Counted from the first letter of the stretch, positions 11,301 through 22,836 are shown. The stretch is DNA of 64,000 nucleotides from Pristionchus mayeri (GCA_036245805.1 BTRK01000004.1:5518001-5582000), one strand, 5' to 3'. Notes: generated by a model from the letters alone, not told the origin. Made by a program: numbers and translations.

Positions 11301-11830
11301 GAGTCGCGTTGTCTGGGAAGACTCGCGCATCTTCCACTTCCTCTGTTTGCATTGCTTACTTTCTCTAATTGGCGCGCAATGACTACCGATGCTGTGTAAA
11401 TTCTGGGTACTTTCGTACCCCAATTAATGGACCAAACTCAGTCATAAGGCAAGACAGGTATGCAAATATAATGATTTTTTCTGATAGCTTGGAGACTTGG
11501 ATTGCTGAATGCGCCTTGAAATTCTAAGAACTTTTCACTCCCGGTTATTTTTCAATCAGACTTCGTCTTTGGCACTAAAATCGGCAAAAACATAATTTTC
11601 CTCAAATTCTCGATCCTACTCTGCCTAATGCCTCGTTCTACCTAATCTGGTCTCCGACAGTTCCCTTGTCTCCGTCCCCTCTCCTGCACTCCTCTGTCTC
11701 TCGGGCATCTGCATACGCCCTCTCACTGTAATGACTCTCTCGCCTCTCTCGTCGTCGCCTCTCCTCCTTCTCCTCCATTTACTATTTACTCTTCGTCTCT
11801 CCAAGAGAGGTCTCATAGCCATCTCTCACA
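11301..11830. other. divergent intergenic region
   Basis: Lies between the starts of the channel (-) and the TTBK-like kinase (+). It is pyrimidine-rich from 11640 to 11820. No exon or clear TATA box was seen; probably promoter sequence for both genes. Confidence 0.35.
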
Positions 11831-13599
11831 ATGGCCGCGGAACTCGTCCAACTCACTCCCGGAATGCAGGTACCGCACCCCCCCCCCCCTCGTCCCTCCC
11901 CCTTCCCGGCAGACCGTACCCCCCCCCCCTCCTTCCTACCTGGGGTACCACCACCTCCAGGGAGTACCGCCCCCCCCCCCTCACCCTCCCCGCTGGGGAG
12001 ACGGTACTCCCTGGAGGGGGTGGTACCTCAAGGTGGTACCGTATCCTACCACCACCCCATCGTAGGTCGAAAGATGGACCGTCGTCAAGAAGCTCGGAGA
12101 AGGAGGCTTCGGTGCCGTGTATAAGGTGCTGTAGACTACATCGATCGAAGATCAATCTCCTCTTCAGGTGTCGGGACAGGGAGGCGAGTACGCGTTGAAG
12201 ACCGAAGGTGTTAACGAGCAGATTCAGGCGAGTTTTCCACCCTATCCTCCCTTCTACGCCCCACCACCCCCCCCCCACCGTTAGTTACCGTACCCAGGGA
12301 GGGTACCACCCTTCTGCTACCGTACCTCAACCCGCTCTCACTCTCCCGGTGTTTATGACGTCATCGGTTGATCTTTGAACTCTTCAGGTACTGAAGATGG
12401 AGGTGTTCGTGCTGTCTGAGCTGGCCAAGCGAGGAGGTCGCCACTTCTGCAATATCGAGGACAAGGGCCGATATGGCACCTTCAATTATGTAGTCATGAC
12501 TTTCGTCGGAAAATCACTCCAGGTATACTGTAGTCCGATGGGTCACATCCACTAATGGCCGTAACTCAGGATCTGCGCAAGGAAGGTCCGGGCGGACACA
12601 TGTCGCTGGGTACTGTGCTCTCCGTCGGCATCCAGTGTTTGGAGGCACTCGAAGGTATACTGTAGCCTCACTCGGGCGGTCGATCGGCAACTGGCCTTCT
12701 CAGATCTCCACGGTATCGGATACCTGCATCGGGACGTGAAACCCGGTAACTACACTGTGGGCCGAGCCGAGCTGGGAGAGCTGAGAAAGGTATATTGTAG
12801 GATGGATACGGTACCACGCGTGGGGTACTGTACCATCTTGGCTACAAAAACGTTATTCTCTGCAGGTGTATGTGCTCGATTTCGGTATGTGCCGCAAGTT
12901 CACGAACGACCAGGTGCATCCGCATCCGCTTCCGATGCGTAACTGATCCGCTTGCAGGGCGTGATCCGCAAGCCGCGCGCGGCCGCCGGATTCCGTGGCA
13001 CAGTCCGCTACGCGCCCATCTCATGCCACATGCAGAGAGAACTGTGCAGGAAGGACGACGTCGAGACGTGGATCTACATGCAGGTATACTGTAGATCAGG
13101 GATGTGACCCACCGAACTACCGTACTCCAGGTCGAGATGACCACAGGCAATCTGCCCTGGAAGAACGTTCAGGACATGAACCAGGTACTTACCGTATCCA
13201 ATAATCTACCGTATCCCTACCGTATTCCAGGTCGGCGAGTACAAGAAGCGCTGCCGCTTCCCTCCCGCCATCAACGAGTTGTTCGCGGGATGCCCCGGAG
13301 AGTACGCCCAGTGCCTGACGTGAGTTATCGTATCCACGTAGGGTACTGTACCCTACTGTACCCATTGAGGGTACGATAATCGTCTCCTACTCTTACCTTA
13401 CACCTTTTCAGCATCATCGACAACCACAAGTACTACGACGCCCCCAACTACCAGCAGCTCTACCAAATCATGAGGTACCGCATACCTTCTCCCTTAACCG
13501 CCTGCTGTAATCCTACAGTACGCACCATCACACTGTGCTTTCAGAGGAGCGATTGCCGCGAACGGAGTGCAGGAGTTCCCCTACGACTGGGAGAAATAA
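11831..13599 (+). CDS. CK1-superfamily protein kinase, TTBK-like
   Basis: Twelve exons (11831-11869, 12066-12125, 12168-12227, 12388-12522, 12570-12654, 12704-12789, 12866-12913, 12958-13083, 13131-13184, 13231-13319, 13412-13474, 13545-13599) give 299 residues, just a kinase domain. Motifs: P-loop LGEGGFGAVYK (23-33), YALKTE lysine, catalytic HRDVKPGN (135-142), LDFG (159-162), then AAAGFRGTVRYA and DDVETWIYM, both characteristic of the tau-tubulin kinase branch greatly expanded in nematodes. All catalytic residues are present, so it is probably an active Ser/Thr kinase; many nematode members are germline or sperm expressed, which is inference here. Intron 3 starts with GC (CAG|GCGAGT). Introns are unusually rich in GTATACTGTAG and GTACCGTA words. 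Confidence 0.9.
11870..12065 (+). repeat. poly-C intron with inverted repeat
   Basis: First intron of the TTBK-like gene. Contains four C runs of about 9-13 bases and an inverted repeat pairing CCACCTCCAGGGAGTACCG (about 11950-11968) with CGGTACTCCCTGGAGG (about 12001-12016). Such GC content is unlike the surrounding DNA. Confidence 0.7.
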
Positions 13600-14085
13600 G
13601 AAGCCCGCCCCCTTTCCGTATGCCCCGCCCACTTATCGATCGGCCGAGAGGGATACGGTAGTCTAGTCGATGCGCGTTCTCTGTCGCTTGTATGTGCATA
13701 AACGAAGTCGTCGATAAGTTGTCCTGCATGCCCAAGGGGAAATCATTAGCATGAAGTAGAAAATGATAATGAGGAAATGAGGGGCTCGCCAGTGGAAGAC
13801 TCGTGCATTGCTTCTTCCCCTCTTTACTTTTTTGGATCTTTTCTTGGGAGCAGCTTCGCTTTTTTGAGTGATAACATAGACTAGCCGTTGGCTACCCTTT
13901 GGTAGATTCCCATTTTTCCCAATCGATAAGAGTGAATTCATTTGACAAAATTTTGAAACATGTATTTGCCAAAAAATCGGTAATAAAGATGCGATACATG
14001 AGTGTGGAAACATTCAGGAGATAGTTTCAGCAAGAACGATTTATCATTTTTCTAGTGATTTCAATGATTGATTATGCTAATGCCT
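13600..14085. other. intergenic region between convergent genes
   Basis: Separates the 3' ends of the TTBK-like kinase and the lysozyme. Apart from ordinary AT-rich sequence and an AATAAAGA motif near 13981, nothing was recognised. Confidence 0.3.
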
Positions 14086-15596
14086 TCAGGGTTCGTAGTT
14101 CTGGTCGAAGCTTCCGACGGAGCAGGGTCCACTCACGTCACCAGTGTACTGAAACACGCGATACTTCATCAGACTTGTCTCTTGCAAACCTGGTGGATGT
14201 CCGGCTTGCTCCAGCCTCCGAACGCCTTGAAGTTGTTGAAGTTGGCCTGAAGAAGTGCCGATTACCTCTCCCCCCCACTCTTTCCAACATTCCACAAGGG
14301 CATTCATCATAGGAGTGGTTGCTACTTTCTAACTACTTTCTACTGACTTTCTACTACTACTAATAAACTTTCTACTGACCTGTCCATTGTAGTTGGCCCA
14401 CCAGAGGGGATACTTGCTCACTCCGTCCCAGTCGATGCCCACGATGCTCTGCCAGTTGTTGTTGTTCGTGTAGATTCCGACCTGCGTAGAGCATCTTTGC
14501 ATCTGTGTCTAATCTCCGGCTCCCACCTTGTAGCCCATGGCGACTGCCTTATTCGCCATGTCCAGAATGAATTGTCTGTTCGTCGTCTGCAATGAAACCC
14601 TTCAGAATATTAGCGAGAAGAAAGAACTGAGATGCATTTAAAGGCATCTTAATCTGAGGATTATGCAGCTTAAGATGACACTCACCTGACTGGATCCCCA
14701 GTTGTAGATCTCGACGTCGAGCCATATCATACCGATCTTCGTGCCTCCGTTCTTCACGTTGTTGATCGCAGCCGCCACCTGAGCAAGAATAGTCGATTCA
14801 CGTGATTCGATGTTGAGAAAATCTAATCATTTACAAATTATGTCATCGAGATTCAATATTTTTCGCTATGTGACCAAAATTAAACGAGGAAACTGTAAAT
14901 AACTCTGACCTGATCGGCAGCGGAGGGGCACGAGGACGAATGGCAGGGGAAGATGTAGGCATCCACGTGAGAGAGACCTCAACGATCACGAGTTTTGAAT
15001 GCGCCGGTGTCCGCAATGGTCGGACTATACATCTACCGTAATCCTAAAAAAAATCGATTCCTCACCCGCAGACCAGGCATTCTTGATGTTCTGCACGCCA
15101 GTGCTGTCGAGCTGAAAATTTTCATTTTTCCTTTTAGTGTCCTTCAAACACAGGGAAAAAATTCGCCCAAAAAATGGAGGCAAGTCATACTTGTCCATTG
15201 GATCGGTAGACTCGCGAGATGTAGAAGGAGTAACCGTCGCTCTTCAGGCAGGAGAACGTAGAGGTTGAAATCGCCTGAGATCGTTACGATTGATGGGTAA
15301 GATGGGTGGAAGTTAGTTTTTTCATGCGACTCTTTTGCTATCCTGGAAATAGAGTAGAAGGGGATTAACAAAGCATCAAGGGCATCCATCAGAGTTCGAG
15401 AAACGATACCACGGTCTCTTCATTCCCCACACTCTCTCGCCGCTCGACCGGTCTAGAGAGTGTGGGAAATGAAGAGACGACGGCCCGAATTGCGAACTCT
15501 AGCATCCCTCAGCTCCCTTCTCACCTGTTCCGCATCGAATCCAAGAGTAGCCGAAGCGACGGCGACAGATGCCAGCAGAAGAACCAGAGATCTCAT
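14086..15596 (-). CDS. GH25-type lysozyme, secreted
   Basis: Nine exons on the minus strand (15525-15596, 15191-15274, 15066-15111, 14910-14977, 14686-14778, 14527-14586, 14380-14481, 14190-14246, 14086-14148) give 214 residues with all phases fitting. Signal peptide [23 protein letters not shown] begins the glycosidase domain; [30 protein letters not shown] (acidic active-site strand), [14 protein letters not shown] and the C-terminal YTGDVSGPC match the LYS proteins of Caenorhabditis. The family cleaves peptidoglycan and acts in the intestine in defence and digestion of bacteria. A GATA site and TATA box lie upstream (15694-15740). The first intron carries a hairpin MITE. Confidence 0.92.
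15390..15501. mobile_element. hairpin MITE, family TAGAGTTCG, copy 2
   Basis: Left end CAGAGTTCG, right end CGAACTCTA; flanks GCATCCAT (15382-15389) and GCATCCCT (15502-15509) form a near-perfect 8-bp duplication. Same CACTCTCTC / GAGAGTGTG core as copy 1. Located in the first lysozyme intron. Confidence 0.8.
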
Positions 15597-15693
15597 CCTC
15601 TTGAAGTTGCGATTATTTTAGAACTCGGTATGGCTACGACGCGGACAAAAAAATAAATGAAGGCTCGAAGGTGATCTGTGTCCACCGATGCAG

Positions 15694-15740
15694 CTTTTAT
15701 AGGCGCATACATCGCTTTCAAACGATTGCATCTTCTTATC
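15694..15740 (-). promoter_or_regulatory. TATA box and GATA site of the lysozyme
   Basis: Read on the minus strand, GATAAG (15740-15735) precedes TATAAAAG (15701-15694), about 100 bases before the ATG at 15596. GATA factors of the ELT-2 type drive intestinal genes including lysozymes in Caenorhabditis; that this site is used is inference. Confidence 0.55.
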
Positions 15741-15840
15741 GGTGACCACATGCAGTCACGATTGCTCTACTTTTGTCGTCACTCTCGCTCAAAACTACAC
15801 GATTGTCGCCCGATGTCCGCTGATCAGGTTCATCTCTATC

Positions 15841-15937
15841 GGAGAGCAATGCGCTCGCTCTCTCCATATCATACACTCTCTCGCCTACTTGATCGATGAG
15901 AGAGCGTGTGGTTTTGAGAGAGTCAGAATATTGCTCC
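15841..15937. mobile_element. hairpin element, GAGCAAT variant
   Basis: Palindrome with outer arms GGAGAGCAAT / ATTGCTCC and the same ATACACTCTCTCG / GAGAGAGCGTGTG core as the TAGAGTTCG hairpins. Lies between the divergent lysozyme and surface-protein genes. No clear target duplication. Confidence 0.6.
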
Positions 15938-16245
15938 TATCGCAATACGTGCAAGCAAGAGGGAGAGACGTGCATCTAGCGATAGAGATCTTGTCCGGTT
16001 TGTGCTCAGAATGACCCGTAATCAGCTTTTCTCACTGGTACACCATAACACTTGCTCACAATTTCAGAGCTGCATTGGTATGACAACTCCAATAACGGGT
16101 TGTATCGCGAGAGTATGGCTGAAGAGTACTACGATGTCTCGTCGAGTGTGGAATCAGAGAATATCGTTTCATTTTCCATGATATTTGCATCTGGCGAGTA
16201 CGCCTCGTGCTTCAAATCCAAATTCACCTGGTCGCACTCACTTGG

Positions 16246-18093
16246 ATGTTTTTCATGCTCGGCAGGACGTTTCTGCTTCTTTTTCTTCGTTTTGTCCAGT
16301 TTTCTCGATCAATTGAATGTCACAAGTGTATGCAATCTCCTCTAGTTCCCGACAGCATGCGGTAAAAAATATTTTCCAAAACAAATTGTTAAAAGTTTTA
16401 GATGTAACAATACTTGCACGGGTGACTATTGCTATCGTGCGGAGAAGTCGATTGTGCGCCTCAGAAAAGCGGCGAATGAAAAGACAGTGATTCAGGTAGT
16501 GCTAGAGTGGCATACGAAGGAACCGTGATAAAAATACACAGGATTGCATCGACTATCCGCCAAATCAGCTGAAATTAGGCTGTCGTCGCAATTACGAGGG
16601 AAGCGTACTATGCGTTTGGTGAGTCTACTGCTAGAATCAGCACGTATGTATTGCAATCAACAATGAATAGCCTACATGAAAAAGGTTACCCTCGGTTGGT
16701 ACCTATGAATTCGCTCAACATATGCTCAACATGCTCAATTTGCTCAACTTCAGCGATTCGAACTTTTGCAACGCGGAAGCTGCTGCGAAGATCGCTACTC
16801 TCCCCGTTGCGAGCTGCCTAAACGGAATGTTTCAAGAATTCGACCACAGCCTCGACACAACGGCTCCATGCTCCTCTAATTTCTGCCTCTATGATCGATT
16901 AGCTTCAGTCAGTCAGTCAGAATTCTATACAATTGGTAACTCTCACTGAGAATAATATCAAATAGCAGATCGACGGATCCAGTGCAAACTCTGTGAGATA
17001 TTATTGCCAGAAGGAGGGGAACAACGGTGGCTCGGTGCTAGCAAGAGTGAGAAAAAGCTAAAATTTATAAATATTCATTATACAATCGGCATTCCAGTTT
17101 GACATGGTCGTTAATTTTTTTCCCTTCTATTTCCCTGCTGGGGTCTGCCTCAAAGTGTTCTGGGGCGGTGTCTACGAGAGAGAATTCTGCTCTTGTCCAT
17201 CTGTGAGTTCCTTTCCCATTCCTACGCTCTCATGAAGCTCTGATACGATTACAAAACGTTGTTCACGAAGTTTTTTGAGATTCAAAATTGCTCTACTCCT
17301 ACCAAGTCTCCGGGCCTTTCTGGCCTTCCTCTTGATGCAAGAAACACCGCATTAGTGAAATGCGTAGTAAAGACAAGTGATCATTGGAAATATATTTATT
17401 TTCATTTCCGCCTTTTCTAGCGAACACATTCGATTCATGCGACGGCCATGTGTGCTTCGTTGTCCAACGTCACGGATATTCCGAAGTCTTATGCACAAAC
17501 AAATTATTTATATTTCATGAAATGTAATAACAACAATATAAGTGGCATTCCCTCAGGAGTACGGCTGCATCACATACGATGAGCGATTCATCGAAAGAAA
17601 GCTGCCACTTGGCGCTCATAAGATGCTCGACACCAAACTATTCCTCTGTAATACGAAAATGTGCAACCTGAGAAAGGTAACTCGCCCCTGTATAATTTTG
17701 ATGTCTTTCAGTTAAGATCGGTTTTCGTTCTCTAATTGTAAAAGTTGATTATGTGGAAAGTTCCGCCAATCATGCTCTGCTTGTCAGGATCCGAACGAGG
17801 TGTTCGACGGGTTGCCTCCGTTCGACGTTCTCACTAGGAACCTTTCTCATTCGTGCAACTGTCTCATGCCCGCGACTACAATCTCCGCATCATCTCCTCC
17901 CTCAATTACAAACATGACTCCTATTCTCGCAATCACAATTACAATCGCATTAGCAGTTGCTGTCATTCTCTCCGTATTTGCCTTTCGATTTTTCGTAGCG
18001 AAATGGCCTTTTGCACTCGTTGAGAAAGGTGCACCACAAAATGTAGTGAAGGTCGCGCCAATTCTGACGAGTAGCCATTTCAAGAAACAATAA
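16246..18093 (+). CDS. cysteine-rich single-pass membrane protein (ET-module/Ly6-like repeats)
   Basis: Exons: 16246-16361, 16402-16495, 16542-16618, 16754-16907, 16969-17046, 17098-17202, possibly 17280-17363, 17421-17485, 17557-17676, 17788-18093. A signal peptide (MFFMLGRTFLLLFLRF) is followed by cysteine modules with the pattern C-x2-C, CTGDYC, GC, CVC, FCN: IECHKC, CNNTCTGDYCYRAE, LGCRRNYEGSVLCVC, DSNFCN, then FCSCPS, DSCDGHVC, KMCNLRK. This matches nematode ET modules or a three-finger fold; the assignment is tentative. A TM segment (ITITIALAVAVILSVFAF) and short cytoplasmic tail end the protein, so it is probably a cell-surface receptor or adhesion protein. The join into exon 17421-17485 is out of phase with its predecessor by every canonical splice I can draw. 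AATAAA overlaps the stop codon. Confidence 0.65.
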
Positions 18094-18245
18094 ATGCGAA
18101 CTGCATTTGGTTGAGCCAATAAGAAATACAATTCTATACTAATGCGATAAAATGGTGTCATTAAATGGTGGTCAAATTGTGTGTGTGCGGTGATGAATTG
18201 TGTATGTTATTGAGTGTAATATCCCTGCAAAATATGGTAGAGATT

Positions 18246-18356
18246 AGTGATGCCAAATCGGCGCGCGCTCTCCTCGTATCACACGCTCTCTCGCTCTGTC
18301 TGACCGGTGAGAGAGCGTGTGAAACGAGGAGAGCGCGCGCCGTTTTGGCATCACTA
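18246..18356. mobile_element. hairpin element, TAGTGATGCC variant
   Basis: Arms TAGTGATGCCAAATCGGCGC and its near-perfect inverse, with the CACACGCTCTCTCGC core of the other hairpins. Lies between the 3' ends of two convergent genes. Confidence 0.75.
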
Positions 18357-18716
18357 GTAGAAATCACTCAGCAATTACATAGATGGGAACAATTTTCGTG
18401 AGCAGCAAAATTCGTAAGCTGAAAGAACCGACCAGAATTCTGCAAATCGGATCGCGCTAGAATAGGGAGGAAAGGTGGCTCCGGGTTCTTATTGTGATCT
18501 TTCCCGAGATCAACGATCAGAGCATAAGGACGAAATGCATAGAAGAGAGGTCGGATCAGTAGAAGTGCTCTCAAGGAAGTAATTTAATGAAATATCATCA
18601 ACAGAAACTGCTACTGTTCGTAGGGAAAATGCAAATATGTGTGTACATTGAGTTTAAGACTGAATGTGCTTTATTGCTTGTAATGTCTCAAAATAAACAT
18701 ATTTACATATTTATCG

Positions 18717-19809
18717 TTACTCTTCCTTCTTCGCATGGAGGAATCGAAGCTCTCCTTCGCCTTCTTTGTAGCATCGCTCGAAGTACGATCCCTTCAAATG
18801 GAAGTTGTATTTGGCCTCCCGCACGACTCACATAAGTGTAGTTCGTGCCCAGAGCGATGATCTTGCCCTCATCATAAGATGCGCATCCCTTGAACTCGTA
18901 ATCAGTCGTTTCCTCCCCTTTCAACACACATTCGTACACAAACCGCTTCTCATCCGTCTGTAATATCGGCACTAGGTCGTATGATCACCGTCGGATGATA
19001 ACCTACTGGGTGATAACCTTCTGAATGATAACCTACTGGATGATAACCAAAAAATGAACCCTATCCGACGGTGATCATCCGACCTAATGCCGTAATATCT
19101 CACTCAAACCATTGACAATATTTGAAAAATTACATAAGTCTCTCCGATCTTCTGACCGTGCTCGCATCGCAGTGCTTCAACGGGCTGCAATACAACATTT
19201 TCAATTCCGTGGTTCATCCAGATCTCGTAATCGTCTGACTCTCTCCAAACTACATGCTCTCTCGCTTTCTTTAGCCCACGAGAGAGTGTGCAATATGAGG
19301 AGAGTCAGAACATTGCTCCTGATCCCTCACCGTTTTCGCCTTGATGAACTTGAGCCTTACCATTTCCTGATCTGACCCCACGCATTTCTCAGTGCCCTCC
19401 GCCTTTATTCGAAAAGCCCGTTGTCTCATATTGCAATTTTCTCCTACCAGGACATTGCTCTCTCCAACAGCCAAACGATTTCCGTTCCTTGGTGAAATGC
19501 AGGCCACTTGAACAGATTTAGCATCGGCCACACACTTGTACACGTAAGTCTTCCTGTCGTTGAGCTGAATCGCGTAAATCATTGTGGGAACTGGATTATT
19601 TGGCTATTAGTTCTCTGGCACGTACCCACTCATTTCCTATAGCGTATTTTCCATCTTGGCATCCTCCTGTGCTCCGCTACAATAATCAAGTGAGGAGGAT
19701 CATTATCGATTGATGGGAAATCATAAGAAGCATTATTGAATACCTTTCCGGCCCCATAACAGTGAACTGAAGTTGTAATGCAAAGAGCGAAGAAGAGAGT
19801 GAAGAGCAT
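18717..19809 (-). CDS. secreted Cys-rich protein, MIG-18-like fibronectin-I-type repeats
   Basis: Six exons (19744-19809, 19626-19676, 19331-19564, 19134-19184, 18832-18957, 18717-18791) give 200 residues, phases consistent. Signal peptide MLFTLFFALCITTSV, then GCQDGKYAIGNEW, YVYKCVADAK, VACISPRNG, CEHGQKIGETY, YECVLKGE, FKGCASYDEGK, FERCYKEG. The repeated unit (C..G..Y.iG..W ... YKC ... C ... G) resembles the short Cys-rich repeats of Caenorhabditis MIG-18-like secreted proteins; family naming is tentative. Likely extracellular. A polyadenylation signal (AATAAA, minus strand) lies at about 18676-18671. Two introns hold MITEs. Confidence 0.7.
18968..19091. mobile_element. hAT-like MITE, family GGCACTAGGTCG, copy 2
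   Basis: Starts GGCACTAGGTCG and ends CGACCTAATGCC-like (GACCTAATGCC); exact 8-bp duplication GTAATATC at 18960-18967 and 19092-19099. Internal GGATGATAACCTACTGG units are repeated. Inside an intron of the secreted Cys-rich gene. Confidence 0.88.
19234..19309. mobile_element. hairpin element, TCTGACTCTC variant
   Basis: Arms TCTGACTCTCTCC / GGAGAGTCAGA around an ATGCTCTCTCG / CGAGAGAGTGTG core; intronic in the secreted Cys-rich gene. A related hairpin is at 20538-20613. Confidence 0.6.
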
Positions 19810-20128
19810 CTGTGAGTATGCAGGCAATATAAATGAAGGAGAATTCGATCACTTACTTTTTATTCCCAGAGTGTTCCCATGGACACTCATAGACTTCTGC
19901 AAATTCAACACGCAAAAACGTTGTTTGATCCATTTTTAATCGTTATTTCCGCGTGCTTTTGCAAGAAACATCGAGCAACTGATTGATAAGAAATGCTCTC
20001 GATCTTGCCCCACTCATTCTAATAACAATTTTTACGACGCTCGTGATACTACGATTTTCTCGAGTCAAATACTCGCACAGAGCCCAGTGTGCATTAATTT
20101 TCCGTGTTTCTAAGCACGATCAAGAACA

Positions 20129-20522
20129 TGCGGCGAGAAAATTGTTATGAAGGTAAGAGCAATTTCAAAAGCCGATGAAAGCTATTTTTAAAGACTCGAC
20201 TTGATATCTGATGCTGTCAGCACTATTTACTGCCGTTCACACCATTGCTTACTGGAATCTGGCTGTTGAATGGTGAGTTTTCAGCTTTCTCATTAATTCA
20301 ATCAAACAGTTTTCTTCAGGCCGCTTGACGGTGAACATTTTGTGCAGAGAAGTGCTACTGCGATATTTGGTTTGGAGCATAGAATCCTCGCACATAGTAT
20401 TTTTTCAGAAATTCAGCTATGCATTTTCATTGTAATTCTATTATCGAATTTTGCACTTCTCGCCTGCCATTTCTATCTGAAATCAGTACCAATCGAGTCA
20501 GTCACTGTATCGACGATTGCGT
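20129..20522 (+). pseudogene. 5' fragment of a chemosensory 7TM receptor
   Basis: A possible start at 20129 (MRRENCYE) splices in phase through 20221-20271 to 20322-20522, giving a hydrophobic segment (IQLCIFIVILLSNFALLA) preceded by a Glu, in the style of Sre/Sra-type receptor N-termini. I could find no downstream exons before the next receptor gene, so it is either a truncated pseudogene or a gene whose remaining exons I missed. An open stretch just upstream (about 19995-20130) encodes another hydrophobic segment that does not join it in frame. Confidence 0.35.
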
Positions 20523-20537
20523 AAGTTAGAGGAATGG

Positions 20538-20613
20538 TCTGACTCTCTTCATATCACATACTCTCTCCTCGGTTAGAGAAAGCGAGAGATCATGAAATTT
20601 GGAGAGATTTAGA
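20538..20613. mobile_element. decayed hairpin element
   Basis: TCTGACTCTCTTC pairs imperfectly with GGAGAGATTTAGA around an ACTCTCTC core; a degraded member of the hairpin group. Confidence 0.45.
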
Positions 20614-21268
20614 CGAAAAAGCTGAATTCATATTCACTACAGTACATCGACAGCATCTGTCACTCTCGATCTCTCGTTATTTTCCACTCCAATCGTTTTA
20701 ACGAATCCTGCAATTCAGTGGTTAGAAACTTTAAAAAAACGTGCTAATGCAGCAGTCAATATCACTCCAGAATTCATACACAATACTATTTTCTCTAGTA
20801 GCACTTAGTGTTACATGTCATGTTTCGCCATTTCAATGTTAAAATATCATACGGAGAAAGGCGGAATACGGAGAAACCAACGGTAACATTTCAATCAAGC
20901 CAAATAAAATAGTATTTTCCAGACCTCTATTTTGTCAACTACAAAGTAATGGTTTTTAGATCATCCTTGATGGATAATATGAAATTAAATTTTGTGTCTC
21001 GTCGGTTTTCTAATGAGATTGATAGTCAAATTTTTCCTACCTTGAAAAGATAAATGTGTTAAAGCTCGAAATGGGAAGAGAGTAACTACTTCGTGGTGGA
21101 ACACAACTCAATACAGCATGAGCGATCCTTACTCTTTCTTCGCCGCTCAAATAAGCATTGATCAGCTCGGTCTCGTGATCAGAAAGTAATAAGACTGAGA
21201 ATTGTTGCCCAGTCTGACTCGTTAGTGAAGATTGATATAATGAATTCTTTCATTTCTCTCGATCAGTA

Positions 21269-22836
21269 ATGCACGACGAGGCGTTTTTCGTTTTCTTCTA
21301 CACCTACTACTCTGCCTCAATGGCCACATTTTCGTGTGCTGTCAATTCCATCTTGGCCTATGCCTTCTTCAGCACTCGGCATAACTGGAACATTTACTCG
21401 TAATCTTTGCGAACATAGCAATTACGAACCCTAGGTTTCAGTCGCTACACTCTTTCGTTCATATGCTTCGATTTTGCATATTCGGCGATAATATCAATAT
21501 CACTACCGGTAATGGTTTGCCGGTAATTTAGTGAACAACATTAAAAAATATACATTCTATGCTATACGTTTTTTGAAACCAATGATAGAAATATCAATAT
21601 GCGACATCCAGTTTCCCTTTTCCGGCATGGCATCTACATGGCGGGACGCTCGCTATGTTCTCGTTGTCACCCCTTCGTAAAATTTCAGTCCTAGATAACG
21701 AGGTACAATGGTGCTGATTAGGCAATATTTCTAGTTGAATTTTCTAATGTGAGCTATGTTGCAGTACATTGTGAACCAATGGTTTATCATCCTTGTTAGC
21801 GTTACGATTCTCATCTCGTCGACATTTTGTTATCGATATGCGAAATTATGCAAGTAAGGTGACGTATCTGGTGCCACTATATTGATCTTTCTCTAAGGCC
21901 TTCGTTATTGATATTTTTCGAAAGCGGATGGGGCATTGCTGCCCATACTTCGATGATTCCGGTTAATTTTCGTCGTTACTAGCATAAAATTCCCTTAGTT
22001 CTTTGCATTCTCGTTGGCATTGCTCGCTCGACTATGTCTAACGAGGGAGAATGATTCGCTCATTTCCACAATGAACAGAGATCTAGGAGTTCACATCGGT
22101 GTAAACTTCGAGGAGATGAAATCGCTTTTACTCATCGATTTAAAGGTGAAAATATCACACTGACCTACAATGCCATTCATTTTTTCAGGAATTTCCTAAT
22201 CCGATTCATTTTGCCGTGGCATCCGCCTTGCTCTGTGCACTTGTTTCTGGACTGATATTTGAAATAGTGGGACTCTCATAAAACTCGTACTTTTTATCAT
22301 ATCGATTCAGGTTTTCTGCAGTTTGCAAATCCATCGGACACTAATGAGCAGGCAGAAATCGATGAGTTCGATGCTAAGGAGAAGCCACTCAAGAGCATTG
22401 CGAATGATGATTGCACAAGTAAGCGCAGATTCGAAAATAATGATTTTTGCTAAATTTCAGACGATCAATCCGATTATATTCTCGTATGGCCCTTTGGCAA
22501 TTCTATTGGGCTCATGCTTCGTCGAAATCAATTCGCACATTCCTCAACACGTTAGTTTTATTTTGTGTTTCGTTTCTAATGTAATGTTTTCTGATCTAAC
22601 CAGGTTGCGCCACTTCTTTTCCACATTTTCCCAATCGTAAACGCTCTTGTAATTCTAACAATGACCGAGGAATACTCGGAAAAAGTTCGCCGAAAGAGTA
22701 CCCAAGTGAGTGAAGTCGGTCTTATGGAAAAATATTGGCTATTTTCTAGGTAAAAAGTGTCAACAATGAATCTTGCGCTGCAAGGAAGAAATCGACCACT
22801 TCGATCGGAATGAACATTATCCATTCCAATACGTAA
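21269..22836 (+). CDS. chemosensory 7TM receptor, Srh/Sri type
   Basis: Twelve exons (21269-21399, 21442-21522, 21612-21676, 21689-21702, 21765-21853, 21898-21961, 21999-22145, 22189-22266, 22311-22418, 22461-22550, 22604-22705, 22750-22836) give 351 residues with every phase matching. TM1 YSASMATFSCAVNSILAY, then YRYTLSFICFDFAYSAI-like TM2 (RYTLSFICFDFAYSAIISI), FPFPAWHLHGGTLAMF before TM3, LVSVTILISS, AVASALLCALVSGLIFEI, the conserved SRALRMMIAQTINPII block before TM6 and VAPLLFHIFPIVNALVIL as TM7. This order and the ALxxxIAQ-P motif are typical of Srh/Sri/Str receptors expressed in sensory neurons. Exon 21689-21702 is only 14 bases, which is unusual; the model around it is the least certain part. 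Confidence 0.75.
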
